The notes under the pieces were generated by a model. That model had not been told where the DNA came from. It made no database searches and saw nothing but the letters and a program-made list of their open reading frames with translations. From Clusia tigrina (lineage: Eukaryota > Arthropoda > Insecta > Diptera > Clusiidae), in NCBI GenBank assembly GCA_920105625.2, contig OV050030.1, positions 411,013,034-411,077,033 on the forward strand: a stretch of 64,000 bases of DNA, given 5' to 3'. Position numbers and translations under genes: made by a program. Below, one piece after another: positions 1 through 11,456 of the stretch. Every line of letters begins with the position of its first letter. Within the stretch, counting starts at the first letter, position 1.

Positions 1-808
1 GTTGGCAACTCGTGAGCATTTGTTAACTAAATAATTGTTTTCTTTACATAATTTACAGTGGTGTAAAAATGTGCGATTAGAGAAGAGTTACATTCCACAT
101 TGACCCACATTGAAATTCTTTTGAAAATGTGGCTTCTTCAGAGAGAGGATGTTAGTAAAAAGTATAGAGCAAAGTTTAATTCATAAATAATTCATGAATA
201 AATAAAAAATGCGTTTTTATAATGTGAAAATGATGGTTAAAATATTCTCATATATCTCCTTTAGATCTCCAGCTAACATCTGAGCATAACCACAATCCCA
301 TATTGGTGGCCAGCATCTCATAAAGAGTCCGTGTGCTAGTCCGACGTGCCAAGACATGAGAATTGCTGCTAGTCTTCATGAAAGCCCAATTATGTCAGCA
401 TGTGACAGACTTGGTAGCACAACACTGGTCGGAGAAATACTGTGCTTTAAGAATTTGGACCTCACCCAAGACTTGGAATGTACCTTTCGCTCAATTTTGT
501 GAGGGCTTTAAATGTGTTGAAAAACTGCGAATACTTTAGTGGGCGCGTCATTCTTTCGGATGAGGGACACTGAGTCGGAACTTATGTCCTAATAAAATTG
601 GGGTTATCGAAAGTCCCTATAAACGAGATATCAACTGAACTCTGCCCTAAGGAATGCACTGCATTAAGACCTCAAATTTATTCTACGCAACGCTCACTTC
701 ACCCAAGAGTTGGAATATATTATTTCCTTTCTTCTCTCTTCTCTGTGTGTTCTTCAAATAAATTGGAAAATCAGAACGGAAAATCAACTTTTCCGATGAA
801 GGTGCATT
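1..808. other. Non-coding stretch, no gene recognised
   Basis: I see no convincing coding region, RNA gene or mobile element here. The one open frame of about 78 codons has no recognisable domain and no coding character. If Elk continues leftward, this is intronic or downstream sequence of that gene. Confidence 0.4.
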
Positions 809-1285
809 CGTCATATCGGAGGATGTGTCGGTAAGCACAACTGAAACATTCCTGATAACGAAAATCCACAGCTAGTAGCCTTCGTAAGGCAGCCTAAGCT
901 CCCTCAAATAATGACTCTTTAACAAGGGCATTGAAGTAGTGGTCCTAACTTCTGGAAAATTAAACTCGCATCAACATCCGGGAGTAATATGATTATTATT
1001 TAGTATTTTCACAATACTTATTTAGGTTTGTTTCTTTCCACAATCGTCATATCGGAGGCTGTGTCAATAAACACAGTTGAAACATTCATGGTAACGAAAA
1101 TCCTTTCGTAAAAGCCTTTGTAAGACAGCCTATGCTCCCTCAAATAATGACTCTTTGACAATGGCATTGAAGTAGTGGTATCGTTGGTCCTAACTTCTGG
1201 AAAATTAAACTCGCATCAACATCCGGGAGTAATATGATTATTATTTAGTATCCTCTCAGTACTTATTTAGGTTTAATCTTTCCAC
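809..1285. repeat. Tandem duplication, two units of about 236 bp
   Basis: The motif CGTCATATCGGAGG occurs at 809 and again at 1045, and the text that follows is largely the same. Shared parts include CTCCCTCAAATAATGACTCT, CTCGCATCAACATCCGGGAG and a shared end around CTTATTTAGGTTT. The second unit has small insertions (for example TATCGT near 1180) and substitutions, so the duplication is not recent. No protein is encoded. Confidence 0.85.
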
Positions 1286-4055
1286 AGATTCAGTAGTTTT
1301 GCAAATTTTCTTATTCTATTCGTTTTTGACCTTGCTATGAATCCAGTTGTCCATCCTTCCCATTTTAGTGTTTCATTTTCTAACTGAAATTTTATATTTC
1401 TATTCCATATTTATCGACATTTTTTATTTTCATCCTTTATGCAAAGTTCACTCGAACGTTTTCTATTTTTCTGTTCTATTTATTTTTCTTTTAGTATTAA
1501 ATTGCAGTATCTCCTTGCTGTAGTCCTGGCAGCTTCTCCGCATCATTTGCTGCTGAGGACCGCCAGTTCTGCATTTTATCATAACTTTATTTAAATTCCC
1601 AGTAAGTTCGCTTTAGCAGAGTCTGATTTTCAATGGGAGAATCACAGTGATAAAGCATTGAAATTTAAATACTTGAAATTTGGATCTTCGCAATGAGAAA
1701 TGGTCAGGATATTTTTACATAAGCTGAAAGCTGTGATAAAGAAACAGATGTAAAGAAAAATCTCATAGCGCTAAGTTCGACAGTTTGAAAGATGTCCTTG
1801 AAGTAGGGATGACGAGCCAAGTAAATCCCACAAATGTACTTAAATGATGTATTACACAAGTAAATGCTTACAATCACAAATTGCTATCAACCGCCAGACT
1901 CTCGACTGTACATTGATGCCTGAAGTACTCAGCAGATACCTACGAGCAACACAAAAACTTTCTATTCTCCTCCCCAAGTTTGATTAAAGTAATTAAATCG
2001 CTTTAACTCTTGCTTCCGCTTCAGTGGTTTTTGAAATGTTTAGCAGCTTATCGCCGTTTAAAACACTGCAATGTGCTGGAAACCGGAAACCGAAGGTGGA
2101 CCTCTCTCGCCCTAATGCAAGTACATTAAAAGCGAGGAAGTGCTTATAGAAGCAGTAGAGTGACGCACGAGGGCGACTAGCACGGGCGCTGGTGGATTCT
2201 TCGAAATCAGAGCAAAGTGAAAATAGTGAAAATAATCAGGATTAAAGTGGAAGACGAATTAAATGCAGCTAAGCGCACAAAGCTGCTATTTACGCTACAG
2301 CAGCATTACTGGCGCTTTTCTTGCTGGCGAAAATACGCGTCGGCATCTTCATTTGATGTACTTGTAGAACCGCGCGTGCTGTTGAAATTTCGTTAAAAGG
2401 AATTTCACTCTTCTTCTCTTGTGAAATTGAATGATTTGGCTACGATTCAGTTTTGTAATTCATTAAAAAGGCACAACAACCAAAGCGAGTAGAGCTGAGA
2501 GATGGCGCGTCAGCCTCATTCGAGTGGTGCTTGACTTACTTTACATTTCATTTTATTCGGCGGTAGGAACGTTGCGGCTGTGGCTTAGCTCTTGAAATGT
2601 TGAAATGCTGAAAAGTTGGTGGCGCTTCGCAACATTTCTCAAGTGTTTGAATTACTTGGGAAGTTTGGGATGAAGATTGCGAAAGCTTCGATGCAAAGGA
2701 ATTTAAGAGTTTAATTTTCAGGTCATAGTATAAGGGCATGTCGTGCATACGATGAGAAAAGTATCTAATCCTATGCCAAGTCTATCTTCCTGTTGCAGGT
2801 GTACACTAGACTCCAAATATTGAAGTAAAATTGTTGACTGTGGCAAGGAAATAAATGAGAGTGGGCAAAAATCAGACCTTTCTCAATGGAACTATTCCAA
2901 TCAATAACACTTTATATTGAAGAAAAATGTTCTTTAGCTTTGAGCAATATTCGCAGTCACAATAGTTATGGAAATATTAGAATACCAATGGGTAGAACAA
3001 TATAATACTATGGGAAAAAGGTGTGTTTTAAACATATAAAAACTCGATCTCCCTCAATGGATGTATTCGACACTTTTAACACTTTATTTTGGTGACAGTG
3101 TTCCTTTTGATTTCTCTAGCTTCAAAACTTTCTTAAGACTATTTTAGATCTTCCTAACATTTGATGCCGTATACTGGACTTGGTATTAGGATTGTTATAG
3201 TATCAATGCAAGAAGCAGATGATTTCCTAAAGTCGCCAGCTCAACAACTTGTCAGCATCCTGTGAAACCTGTTCAACCTAAGGTTAAAAACAAATGACGC
3301 AAGTCCCTTTTAGAGTCCAACAACCTCTCTCAGAACATACTAAGAAAATGTAGGACACTCCATACCGACTCGAAGTGTTCTCAGTAACTTGATTTCCTTA
3401 ATGTGTTCTTAGACCGCGATTATTGCCATCGAGGCTCGTGGGTTAAGTTTGCACACTGAATAAAAAGAAAGCACAAGAGTACCAACTGCAATGTGAAGAA
3501 GAAAATGGGAAAATTGTGCTGGAGAACGGGAAAACTTGTCCTCAATCTTCTCCCAAAATATCCTTTTCTATGGCGTTGCGTCCATTCACAGGCATAGATA
3601 ACTACTGTGCTTGCTTATCCCATAGTCAGTAGAGAATATCTGGTACTCTTCCCTTCACGCCTTGTGATTATAATCAAATATTTAATTGACTGATTCAAGG
3701 AGATTAGAAACAAGAAACTGAAACTAGTATTCTATAATTGGTAATAAATATGGACCCATGATGTCAGGAATAGGTACACATGAGTGTGCAGAGAGACAAA
3801 GCTACAGAAAAGAAGCTCAAAATTATAAATTAGTCTAGGCTAAGCAAGCTTTCCTATAAAATGTATGTTGAACATACGTTAGGAGACTACAGCCGGCCTT
3901 CCCAAATGCTCATGTACTCGTATGAAAGTTTGTCAGGTAGACAGGGACATCTCCTATTTCCATTACACGTATCCAGAGGAGCTATTTTAAGGGCACACAT
4001 GGCGCCAGTTAAAAAGCATAGATTCTCTTATAACTTCAATACAAAGCAGCTATAT
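1286..4055. other. Non-coding stretch, no gene recognised
   Basis: This is AT-rich intergenic or intronic sequence. Short open frames on both strands have no recognisable motifs. I searched the minus strand by eye for missing Elk exons (S4, pore, cyclic-nucleotide-binding-homology domain) and found none. A very small exon could escape this. Confidence 0.35.
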
Positions 4056-4128
4056 TCATACAGTATACTATACTCAGTATATTCTACTCAATATACTATA
4101 CTCAGTATACTATACTCAGTATACTATA
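4056..4128. repeat. 14-bp minisatellite, about five imperfect copies
   Basis: The unit ATACTCAGTATACT is repeated head to tail with a few substitutions (CAATATAC, TATATTCT). The open frame that runs through it, with Tyr-Ser-rich low-complexity residues, is a product of the repeat and not a gene. Confidence 0.85.
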
Positions 4129-5874
4129 ATTGTGTTTCTTACATAAAAATGTATTCCATCAATGAGGTCACCCAAGAGAATGCAGTCAAATGGCTTAACA
4201 AGTGCGAAGTCAGTGTGGCGATATTTTCTTCTCATGAACATCCGTGATTTGTTTTTCATACTTTTTGCCCTACCACACAAAGGCTCGCATCGGACCGAAA
4301 TGTCTAAGCTGTAGAGAAGAGTATCATGGCTGAAATGGTGTTGATATAACGAAGCAGTTAGGTAGCTTTGAAGACCTATTCAGAGAATCCAATCACTTAA
4401 CTATATTTCAAGGTGAGGTCATTTCAGTAAAAATAGGAATAGTAGAGCTTTATAATTGTCAGCACCCTGCAGGTGTTGTTTGCACACTTGGAACACAATA
4501 TTTGTCAAATGGGCTCCAAAGAAATCCTTTCAATACTGCATGCTTTTCATGCACTTTTGGTACACTTTCACATACATATTTCGGGCTACATCTCGTCTGC
4601 TGGTCGTTAGCTCCAAAATCCTTGCAATGCTTTTGGTTTATCAGCACATCTTGTTGTGTGGCCCCACAAAATGAAGTCTAGCACAGAAGTTAATTGGATT
4701 AGTCTGAGAAGCAGTGGGAGATTGTTATAAATTTTAGTCAACCTCCAATTTGTGTCATTTGTAAATTAAATTCTGAGACAGACGCATCCGTTTGCATTAA
4801 GGAACATATAAATCAATTCATTTGGGCAAAAAAGTCGACTTTTGGTATGCTGCTTGTCTTTGTAAGTAGTTCATGCATTGTTGACAGTAAACTGATAAAG
4901 TTGACTTACATTGTCAGCTAATTGAAATGTACGTGTCTAATGCAAATTGAAAGAAAACTGTATCAACAAATCTCAAAATGGCGACACCTACTTAGGCAAA
5001 AATATCCTCTGCGTCTACTGATTCTCCTCTCCTTATCCTCTCATTATCGTTGCCTCAAAAATCTGCACCAATCGATAATAAACGATACGAAAATATATAA
5101 TCAGACTTTATGCAAATAATTCCCTTGTAATTGCAATTCTCAGCGGCACATTGGCAAACGTTGTCACGGTATACATTGAGCTGATATTTCAAGCAGGCAT
5201 AATTCCACTGAATTTGAAGCAGAAAGGAATAACACCATAACAGCGACTGAAGGACGAATAAAATTTCATTTTGCGGGTATTCGAATTGAATTGAAAATTT
5301 TATTGCAGTTGTTAATGGAGGAAACCGCAGTTCATGTGTGAGTGGCACCCTTTTTTTTTTAATATTATAATATGATTTTTTTTTGTTCCTTTTACAGGAT
5401 GTGTGCGGTTTAGTGCCATGTTCACACACTTTAATTCTTTTATTTATTTATTCGAACTGTGCTCGAAATAAAATTTTATCTCTTGTATGTTGGCATCATT
5501 ATTTCACTAATTTTTGCCCTTTCACCTTGTTCTGCCTCGTTGCTCCTTTTTTTGTTGTTTACAAATTTATAATCAACTTTGGTTTTTCCATTGCTTTTAC
5601 ATACTTTTTCAATTGCAAGCTTCATGAATTTTTTAGAATTAAAATGAATGTTCATATTTTAATTTTCCAAACGCCTTCAGGGTTTATTTGTGGGCCAGGT
5701 ATAGCTGCAAATTCGGCTTTACACAAACAAAACATATTTTCTGCATCAGCATTGAACAGATGAGAGAACACCCTGAAGTCTTGTGTATACTAAACATTTT
5801 AAAAGCAATTCGAGTGGTTTAAATAACTTAATTAACTAAATTTTCGTATGTTGAAGAAAACTACTTTGCGAGGG
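4129..5874. other. Non-coding stretch, no gene recognised
   Basis: AT-rich sequence with T-runs around 5350 and 5380. Open frames of 120-130 codons on each strand near 5055-5763 overlap one another, have skewed composition (Phe, Cys, Ile) and match no domain I know. I treat them as chance. Confidence 0.35.
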
Positions 5875-6098
5875 ATTTGAAAAGTCAACAAGCATGCCAG
5901 ACTCACACACCGAGAATAGCAGGTTCAAATCCTGCCACGGGCTTGGTGTCAAAAATGCTTCTTTCTATAAAATCCTTTTCTCTTCGAGTCGAAAGCCCCT
6001 GTAGCTAGTACACATCCCCTATAGCTAATACACATTTTCCCAACACCTTGCACTCATAATTTATTATGGCCTAAGATATAATAATAATTATTATTATT
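5875..6098 (+). repeat. tRNA-related SINE, copy 1 (plus strand)
   Basis: A Pol III B-box-like segment, GCAGGTTCAAATCCTGC, lies at about 5930 after a degenerate A-box region. The body contains CTTCGAGTCGAAAG, then GTAGCTAGTACACAT, then CAACACCTTGCACTCATAAT, and ends in an ATT/ATA-rich tail. The same order of blocks is found in reverse at 49489-49690, so this is a dispersed family. The 5' boundary is approximate. Confidence 0.75.
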
Positions 6099-6101
6099 AC
6101 A

Positions 6102-6537
6102 CAGATTCAGTGATCGAACTGGAAAGGAATTATCGTAACAGTTTTCGTAGTGTTTTCCGTTACTATTTCTATCTACTTCTATCCAAATAGGATCCGTTAT
6201 TCATGGTGGATTATCTGCAGATTCGTTTGAAAATAGTCTGGTTCTCTTCAAGTGAAGGAACAAGTTTCTTCCTATTGCAGACATAATCCAGTGATTCAAA
6301 AGAAACTAATTTTCGTTACAGTATGAATAAAGTATTTTGTGTCTGGATTTAACTATAATATCCAAATAGACTCCGTTTTTCATAGAAGATCATTTGCAAA
6401 TTTTTCTAAGAATAGTGTGATTCTTTTCAACAGAATGCACAATTTTCTTCCTATTAAAAGACATAATCCAGTGACCAAAATAGAAGCTAATTTTCATAAT
6501 AATATTGAAACATAAATGATTGCATACTTTTAGGATA
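6102..6537. repeat. Diverged tandem repeat, period about 178 bp
   Basis: The blocks TCCAAATAG (6183 and 6361), CTTCCTATT, GACATAATCCAGTGA and AACTAATTTTC recur in order about 178 bp apart. A partial third unit (CAGTGATCGAACT ... ATCGTAACAG) starts at 6102. Related sequence is found at 10749-10905 and in a separate array at 53295-53690. It is non-coding. Confidence 0.75.
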
Positions 6538-6621
6538 CCTCTATAAAGTGGAGTTCACAATGAGAGAGGTGTTTATAAGTCAAGACACAATCTATTCGAA
6601 AAAAGCTTACTCAAGAAACCT

Positions 6622-6665
6622 CTTCCTATTTCCACAACCGATTCTTCCTATTTCCACAACCGATT
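6622..6665. repeat. 22-bp perfect tandem duplication
   Basis: The 22-base unit at 6622-6643 is repeated exactly at 6644-6665. The length is not a multiple of three, so it shifts the frame of the endonuclease upstream of 6665, which may explain why no domain is readable before that point. Confidence 0.9.
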
Positions 6666-8948
6666 TTGTTTCTTTCTTTAAAACGCTCGGTACCAAATTT
6701 CTCTCTGCCGGAGACTTCAATTCTAAACACACCTACTGGGGCTCACGGTTAATCAACCCTAAAGGGAAGCAATTGTTTAATGCGCTGATAGACTCTCGGA
6801 ATGGTCTAGACTTTGTTTCATCTGGAAAACCTACATACTGGCCAACTGATCAAAGAAAAATTCCCGATCTTATTGACTTTGGCATAACTAAAAATATTGA
6901 AAGGTGTTTCTTGGAAACCGAGCCCAGTTTCGACTTATCATCCGATCACTCACCGGTGATAATATATTTAAAAAAAAGACCAGAGTTCATTGAAAAAACA
7001 ATAAAACTGACCTCCAAGAACACAAACTGGCTCAAATATCGCAAATATATTAGTACCCACGTGTGCGTTAAAACAAAACTTAAGAGTGGAGAGGTCATTG
7101 AATCAGCGACGCAGGCTCTTGGATCAATAATAAAAGCAGCTGCTATTAGTGCCACGCCCGCACAAAACTCAACTAAAACTAACGCGAGACACACTACGTC
7201 ACACTATGAGGAATGCCTCGTTGGAGAAAAGAGGAGATTAAGGCGTGAATGGCAAAAATACAGATCTCCAGCATTAAGAGTAAAATTAAAGTCATTACAA
7301 AATCAGCTGAAAAACACTCTACGGGACGAAAAGGAAGAAAACCTTAATAAGTACCTTGAAGATTTGGCTCCTCTTAAAGTCACCGATTACTCACTCTGGA
7401 GAGCGACAAGAATGGTTAAAATACTGAAGGATAGTGAATCGCCTGTAAGACAAAGCGATGGAGCTTGGGCAAAAACAGAAGAAGAAAAAGGCAACTTCTT
7501 TGCAGCACATCTGAGGTCAGTATTTCAACCTAATCCGCCTACCTGCAATAACACTAGCATACAGAATTTTTCAATTACGAAGTCAGCAGTACCAATTCAT
7601 TTCAAACCAAAGGAAGTTATACGCCTATGTACAACGAGTCTAAACCCAAAAAAGGCACCTGGTTGTGACTTAATTACCAATAAAATGGTAAGTGAATTGT
7701 CGCAAATAGCTCTGATACATCTCACGCATATTTTTAACGCAATACTCCGTCTGGGCTACTTCCCTACAACATGGAAAACATCGGAAATAATAATTATTCC
7801 AAAACCCGGAAAAGACCCTACACAGGTAGCCCATAAGTCTCCTGCCAACGCTCTCTAAAATGCTCGAACGCTTATTGCTGGAAAAATTAGCACCAAAGCT
7901 CAATTTAATCATTCCTCAACACCAATTTGGTTTCCGCAAACATCATGGAACTATTGAGCAGGTGCACCGTATTGCCTCTGAAATAAGGCGAGCATTTGAA
8001 GAAAGGATGTACTGCTCCGGAATATTTGTAGACGTCGCACAAGCCTTTGACAAAGTCTGGCACGAAAGACTCATATATAAAATTAAAAAACTTTTGCCAA
8101 AAAGTTCGCATAAGCTTCTGGAGTCATATTTAACAAATCGCAAATTTAGGGTTAAATATAAAGAATTTGTAACGCCAGACTTTGAAATTCTGGCTGGAGT
8201 ACCACAAGGTAGTGTGCTTGGACCTATGCTTTACACTCTGTACACTTCCGATCTGCCAACAGATAAAAACCTCGTTACCTCGACTTTCGCGGACGACACA
8301 GCTATCCTGAGCTCTCATCTAAATCTACGGATAGCCACCCGGGATTAAGAGGAACACCTTAAAAAAATAGAAGGTTGGCTAACAGATTGGCGCATCAAAG
8401 TAAATGAGCAAAAAAGTGTACATGTGACATTTACTCTTAAGCCCAGTTCTTGTTCGGGAATCTCTTTAAATAGCATTGTAATCCCGCAAGCCACAGAGGT
8501 GAATTACTTAGGAGTGCATTTCGACCGACGGCTCACCTGGAAAAAACATATAGAAGCCACGAAAATGCAAATGAAACTCAAGGCAAGTTCCTTGTATTGG
8601 CTTACCAACCGAAAATCAAAACTGCGATTGGAGTATAAAGTACTTATATACAAGGCTCTAATTAAACCGATTTGGACTTATGGTATTCAGATATGGGGCA
8701 CTACTAGTGCATCAAACTTGCAAATAATTCAAAGGGCTCAATCGAAAATTCTGAGAACGATCAGCGGCGCTCCATTGTTCGTCAGAAACGAAAATATTCA
8801 CCGCGACCTTAATATAGCACCCGTTGAAGAAGAACTAGCAGTTTTAAAAACAAAATACCAATCCAAACTTCAGTGTCATCCTAACGAACTAGCAAGGCAT
8901 CTGCTTCAAAGGATGAATACATCTCGTCTTAAAAGGCCACTTTTTTAA
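6662..8948 (+). pseudogene. Jockey-type ORF2 (endonuclease/reverse transcriptase), broken
   Basis: In an intact element this polyprotein would nick target DNA and prime reverse transcription of element RNA in the nucleus. The endonuclease C-terminal half (Asp and Asn of GDFN, the SDH motif at 6941-6949) is followed by a linker and RT. RT blocks include KAPGCDLITNKM, the catalytic-region motif FADD at about 8285-8296, and a C-terminal domain ending SRLKRPLF. There are at least two lesions. A frame change lies close to 7830-7858, where the first frame ends at a stop. An in-frame TAA lies at 8346-8348, after which the same frame continues to 8948. The N-terminal endonuclease and any ORF1 are missing. 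It cannot make a full protein. Confidence 0.9.
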
Positions 8949-9165
8949 AAATAGAGTTTCTTTATATTTATATTTTTATATTTATTTTTTTTTCTACATA
9001 ATTTACATAATCCTTGAACTAAAATTGCTCTAAGCACTGGCGCGGGGCATCAATTTATTTATTAGTTGTAAGCTTTGTAAAATTATTGTTGGTTTCGATT
9101 GAAAAGACACAATAAATAAATCCATTATGAATTAAAAAAAAAAACCCTCTTGAAACTTCTTTCAA

Positions 9166-9272
9166 GGTGCATATAATGTTCTGGAATGGTATCGAAAATT
9201 CCTTCCAGGTGTAGATAATGTTCTAGAATGGTCTCGAAAATTCCTTCCAAAGTATAAATAATGTTCTAGAAT
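9166..9272. promoter_or_regulatory. Heat-shock-element-like repeats and TATA box in an LTR-like segment
   Basis: There are nearly three copies of a 42-43-bp unit (starts near 9179, 9221, 9264). Each full unit carries TTCTGGAA or TTCTAGAA (TTCnnGAA) followed by CGAAAATTCC (GAAnnTTC). These are the inverted nGAAn half-sites known for heat shock factor. A TATAAATA lies at 9253-9260. Arrangement and spacing suggest the U3 region of an LTR. Heat responsiveness is inference and untested. Confidence 0.45.
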
Positions 9273-9289
9273 CTGCTTCTTCACCCATA

Positions 9290-10560
9290 CGAGGGCGGAT
9301 TGATATTGAAGCTACCTAAGTAGGAAAAAAACATTTTTTTTTTCAAAAACCATTTATTTCTCACCATAGTCTCCGTTTACTTCGACACACTTAGTAAGAC
9401 GATATTCCAACTTTTTTATACCATCTGAATAATACGATTTCGGCAACCCCTCAAAATACGCGTTAGTTTCGGTAATCACTTTTTCGTTTGAGATGGATCT
9501 CTTTCCTGCGAGCCATTTTTTCCAGTTTGGAAACAGGAAAAAGTCACTAGGAGCTAAATCTGGACTATAAGGTAGATGATTAACCAATTCGAAGTGTATT
9601 TCACGTAATTTTAGCATCGTATCTAATGCTGTGTGAACCGGTGCGTTGTCTGGAAGAAGGAGCATTTTTTTCTTCTTTAAATGTGGTCGTTTTTCCTTGA
9701 TTGCATCAATCAATTGATCCAATAATGCACAATAATACTTTCCTGTGATTGTGGATCCTTTTTCAAGATAATCGATGAGCAATATTCCGTGTGCATCCCA
9801 GAATACAGTGGCCATAACCTTGACAGCCGATTTCACTGTCTTCGCCTTCCTCGGAGCACTTCCACCAGCTTCCACCCATTGTTTCGATTGATTTTTGGTT
9901 TCAGGTGTGTAGTGGTGGACCCACGTTTCATCAACAGTTATTAATCGACGCCAAAAATCAACAGGATTACGCTTTATCATGTCCAAACACCGCTGTGAAG
10001 TGGTCTGACGAACTCGTGTTTGCTCGACACTGAGCAAACGCGGCACACATCTTGCCGATAGCTTTTTCATATGCAAATGTTCATGCAAAATGTTGAACAC
10101 ACGTTCATATGATATGTTTACCATTTCAACAATCTCACGCAACTTGACTCGGCGATCATTCATAACGATATCGAGGATTTTCTTGATATTTTCTTCAGTA
10201 ACCACCGCTTCTGGCCTTCCTGTTGATGGTATTGTTGCAGTGATTGTTCGGCCGCGTTTAAATTCAGCAATCCAATATTTTACCAAGTAATCTGACGGAG
10301 CAGACTCACCGTAATGTTTATCGAGCTTTTCTTTTGTCTCTTTCGCCGTTTTCCCTTTCAAATAAAAGTGTTTAATCACTGCACGAAATTCGCTTTATTC
10401 CATTTTTCAAGAAACACAAAAGTTGCTTACTTCAAACGACTACAACAAATAAACTAATCGATGAATTTGGGTGAAATTTGACAGATCGCAATTTCTAAAA
10501 AAAAAAAGTTTTTGTGTCTGCCAACTAGCGCTAGGTAGCTTCAATATCAATCCGCCCTCG
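9290..10560 (-). mobile_element. mariner transposon (DD34D), 1271 bp, with perfect TIRs
   Basis: The outer 29 bases at 9290-9318 are an exact reverse complement of 10532-10560, beginning CGAGGGCGGATTGATATT. The left flank is TA (9288-9289), as expected for mariner target duplication. The right flank is TG (10561-10562), suggesting one mutated TA. The size matches the usual 1.25-1.3 kb of mariner. The element interrupts an LTR-like sequence, so it arrived later than that sequence. Confidence 0.93.
9354..10403 (-). pseudogene. mariner transposase, lost by an N-terminal stop
   Basis: The transposase is the cut-and-paste recombinase of the element. The family start ATG sits at 10403-10401, but the third codon is TAA (10397-10395), so translation from it would stop at once. 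Downstream the frame is open to 9354. Numbered from the first codon of the longest open stretch (GTG at 10379), the catalytic Asp residues are 150 (TVDETW), 244 (PDNAPVH) and 279 (LAPSDFF), with exactly 34 residues between the last two. The usual His before the second Asp is Pro here. The next in-frame ATG is about 73 codons in, which would lose the first helix-turn-helix. It is related to the irritans/vertumnana side of mariner, but the subfamily is not certain. Confidence 0.9.
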
Positions 10561-10748
10561 TGAGCCACCACACCATGAAAGTCGAGACGCAGTTGAACAG
10601 AAATCGTAACAGTGTGTACATCGTGCATTTCGCTTGTAGCAGTTATAGTAATAAGAAGTAATAAGTAAACTTTAAGCCAATATTAAGTGTGTAAATAGCA
10701 ATAATTTAATAAAGTTCAATTTACCCAGCGACGGTTTGATTACTACAC

Positions 10749-10905
10749 AATCCAGTGGTACAAATCCGAGTATTGAGAGTTAGAGTAAATTGTCAGCAGG
10801 CCAATTTCGTAACAGTATAAATTGTCATGAGGGTAATTTCGTAACAATATGATTATGCCTTAATGTACAGTTTCTGGATTTAACTATACTACATAAAAAT
10901 ACATT
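10749..10905. repeat. Right-hand piece of the 178-bp-type repeat
   Basis: AATCCAGTG, ATTTCGTAACAGTATA, ATTTCGTAACAATATGA and TCTGGATTTAACTAT recur here in the order seen at 6285-6360. The LINE, LTR-like segment and mariner therefore appear to lie inside one original array, or between two copies of the same repeat. Confidence 0.6.
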
Positions 10906-11377
10906 ATTTTTAACACTGGATTATATGAAGAGTAGCATAAAATTGAGCTGAGGGTCTTCAATAAGCTGAGGCTTCCACAAAAAACTTTCGATACTTCGCT
11001 AGAAAGGCCCCTTCAGTTGTTACAAAATATATCAGATGCCGTAATGTCATACTGAATCTTAAAGATTGAGAGAAGGCCCACTGCTTAAGAAACCCTTCAT
11101 CTGTATGTGATGTTTCCGCGTTTAGCATATTGGAAAAAAAGTGGGAAAAAATCCTTAAAAAACTAATTCAGAAATTTAGTTTAGGCCTTTATCTCTATTA
11201 AGAGAGTACCGAGAAATAATCTTTAAAAAACTAATCCAGAAATTTTGCTTAGCAAACAGTAGGAAATAACTTGGGTTTGTGTATCACTTAAAAATACTGT
11301 CTATAGGTATTTAATACAAGCATACACTTTGATTTCAATGAACTATTTTCATACAACTGGGAGTATACATTATTTTT
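10906..11377. other. Elk intron sequence, no feature seen
   Basis: AT-rich non-coding sequence. It lies downstream of the last readable Elk exon on the minus strand. No exon, RNA gene or clear repeat was found. Confidence 0.35.
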
Positions 11378-11456
11378 CAGTAGCTAGCACTCATATCCCC
11401 CTTGCAGTCATGATTAAATTATGGTGTAAGATATAATAATAAATATAATAATAATA
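11378..11456 (+). repeat. SINE copy, 3' part only
   Basis: The blocks CAGTAGCTAGCACTCATATC, CCCTTGCAGTCATGAT and ATGGTGTAAGATATAATAAT match the 3' half of the SINE at 5875-6098 and the reverse of that at 49489-49690. The tRNA-like head is absent, which fits 5' truncation. A long ATA-rich tail follows. Confidence 0.65.

Larger units (their letters stand above)
6548..9144 (+). mobile_element. Jockey-type non-LTR retrotransposon, 5'-truncated, dead
   Basis: This is a LINE copy starting inside the endonuclease domain, running through reverse transcriptase, and ending in a short 3' UTR and an A-tract (about 9134-9144). Diagnostic pieces are AGDFNSKH and SDHSPV of the APE-type endonuclease and VPQGSVLGP and FADD of the reverse transcriptase. 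No RNase H follows, as expected of the Jockey clade. The true 5' edge is uncertain: homology is clear from about 6660, and a 22-bp perfect tandem duplication lies at 6622-6665. I could not identify a target-site duplication. Confidence 0.9.
9145..10742 (+). mobile_element. Possible solo/partial LTR split by a mariner
   Basis: Excluding the mariner at 9290-10560, the two flanks (9145-9289 and 10561-10742) read as an LTR-like unit. It has enhancer-like repeats and a TATA box on the left, and AATAAA (10708-10713) followed by a short terminal part ending near TACTACA on the right. No gag or pol lies next to it. I cannot show matching LTR ends or a target duplication, so this call is tentative. 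Confidence 0.35.

Noticed and set aside
5055..5763. Open frames of 124 and 126 codons on opposite strands
   Set aside because: Low-complexity, AT-driven composition, no motif and no splice context.
10377..10379. GTG as a start codon for the mariner transposase
   Set aside because: Non-ATG starts are not expected here. The family ATG is recognisable upstream and is followed by a stop, so the gene is called broken.
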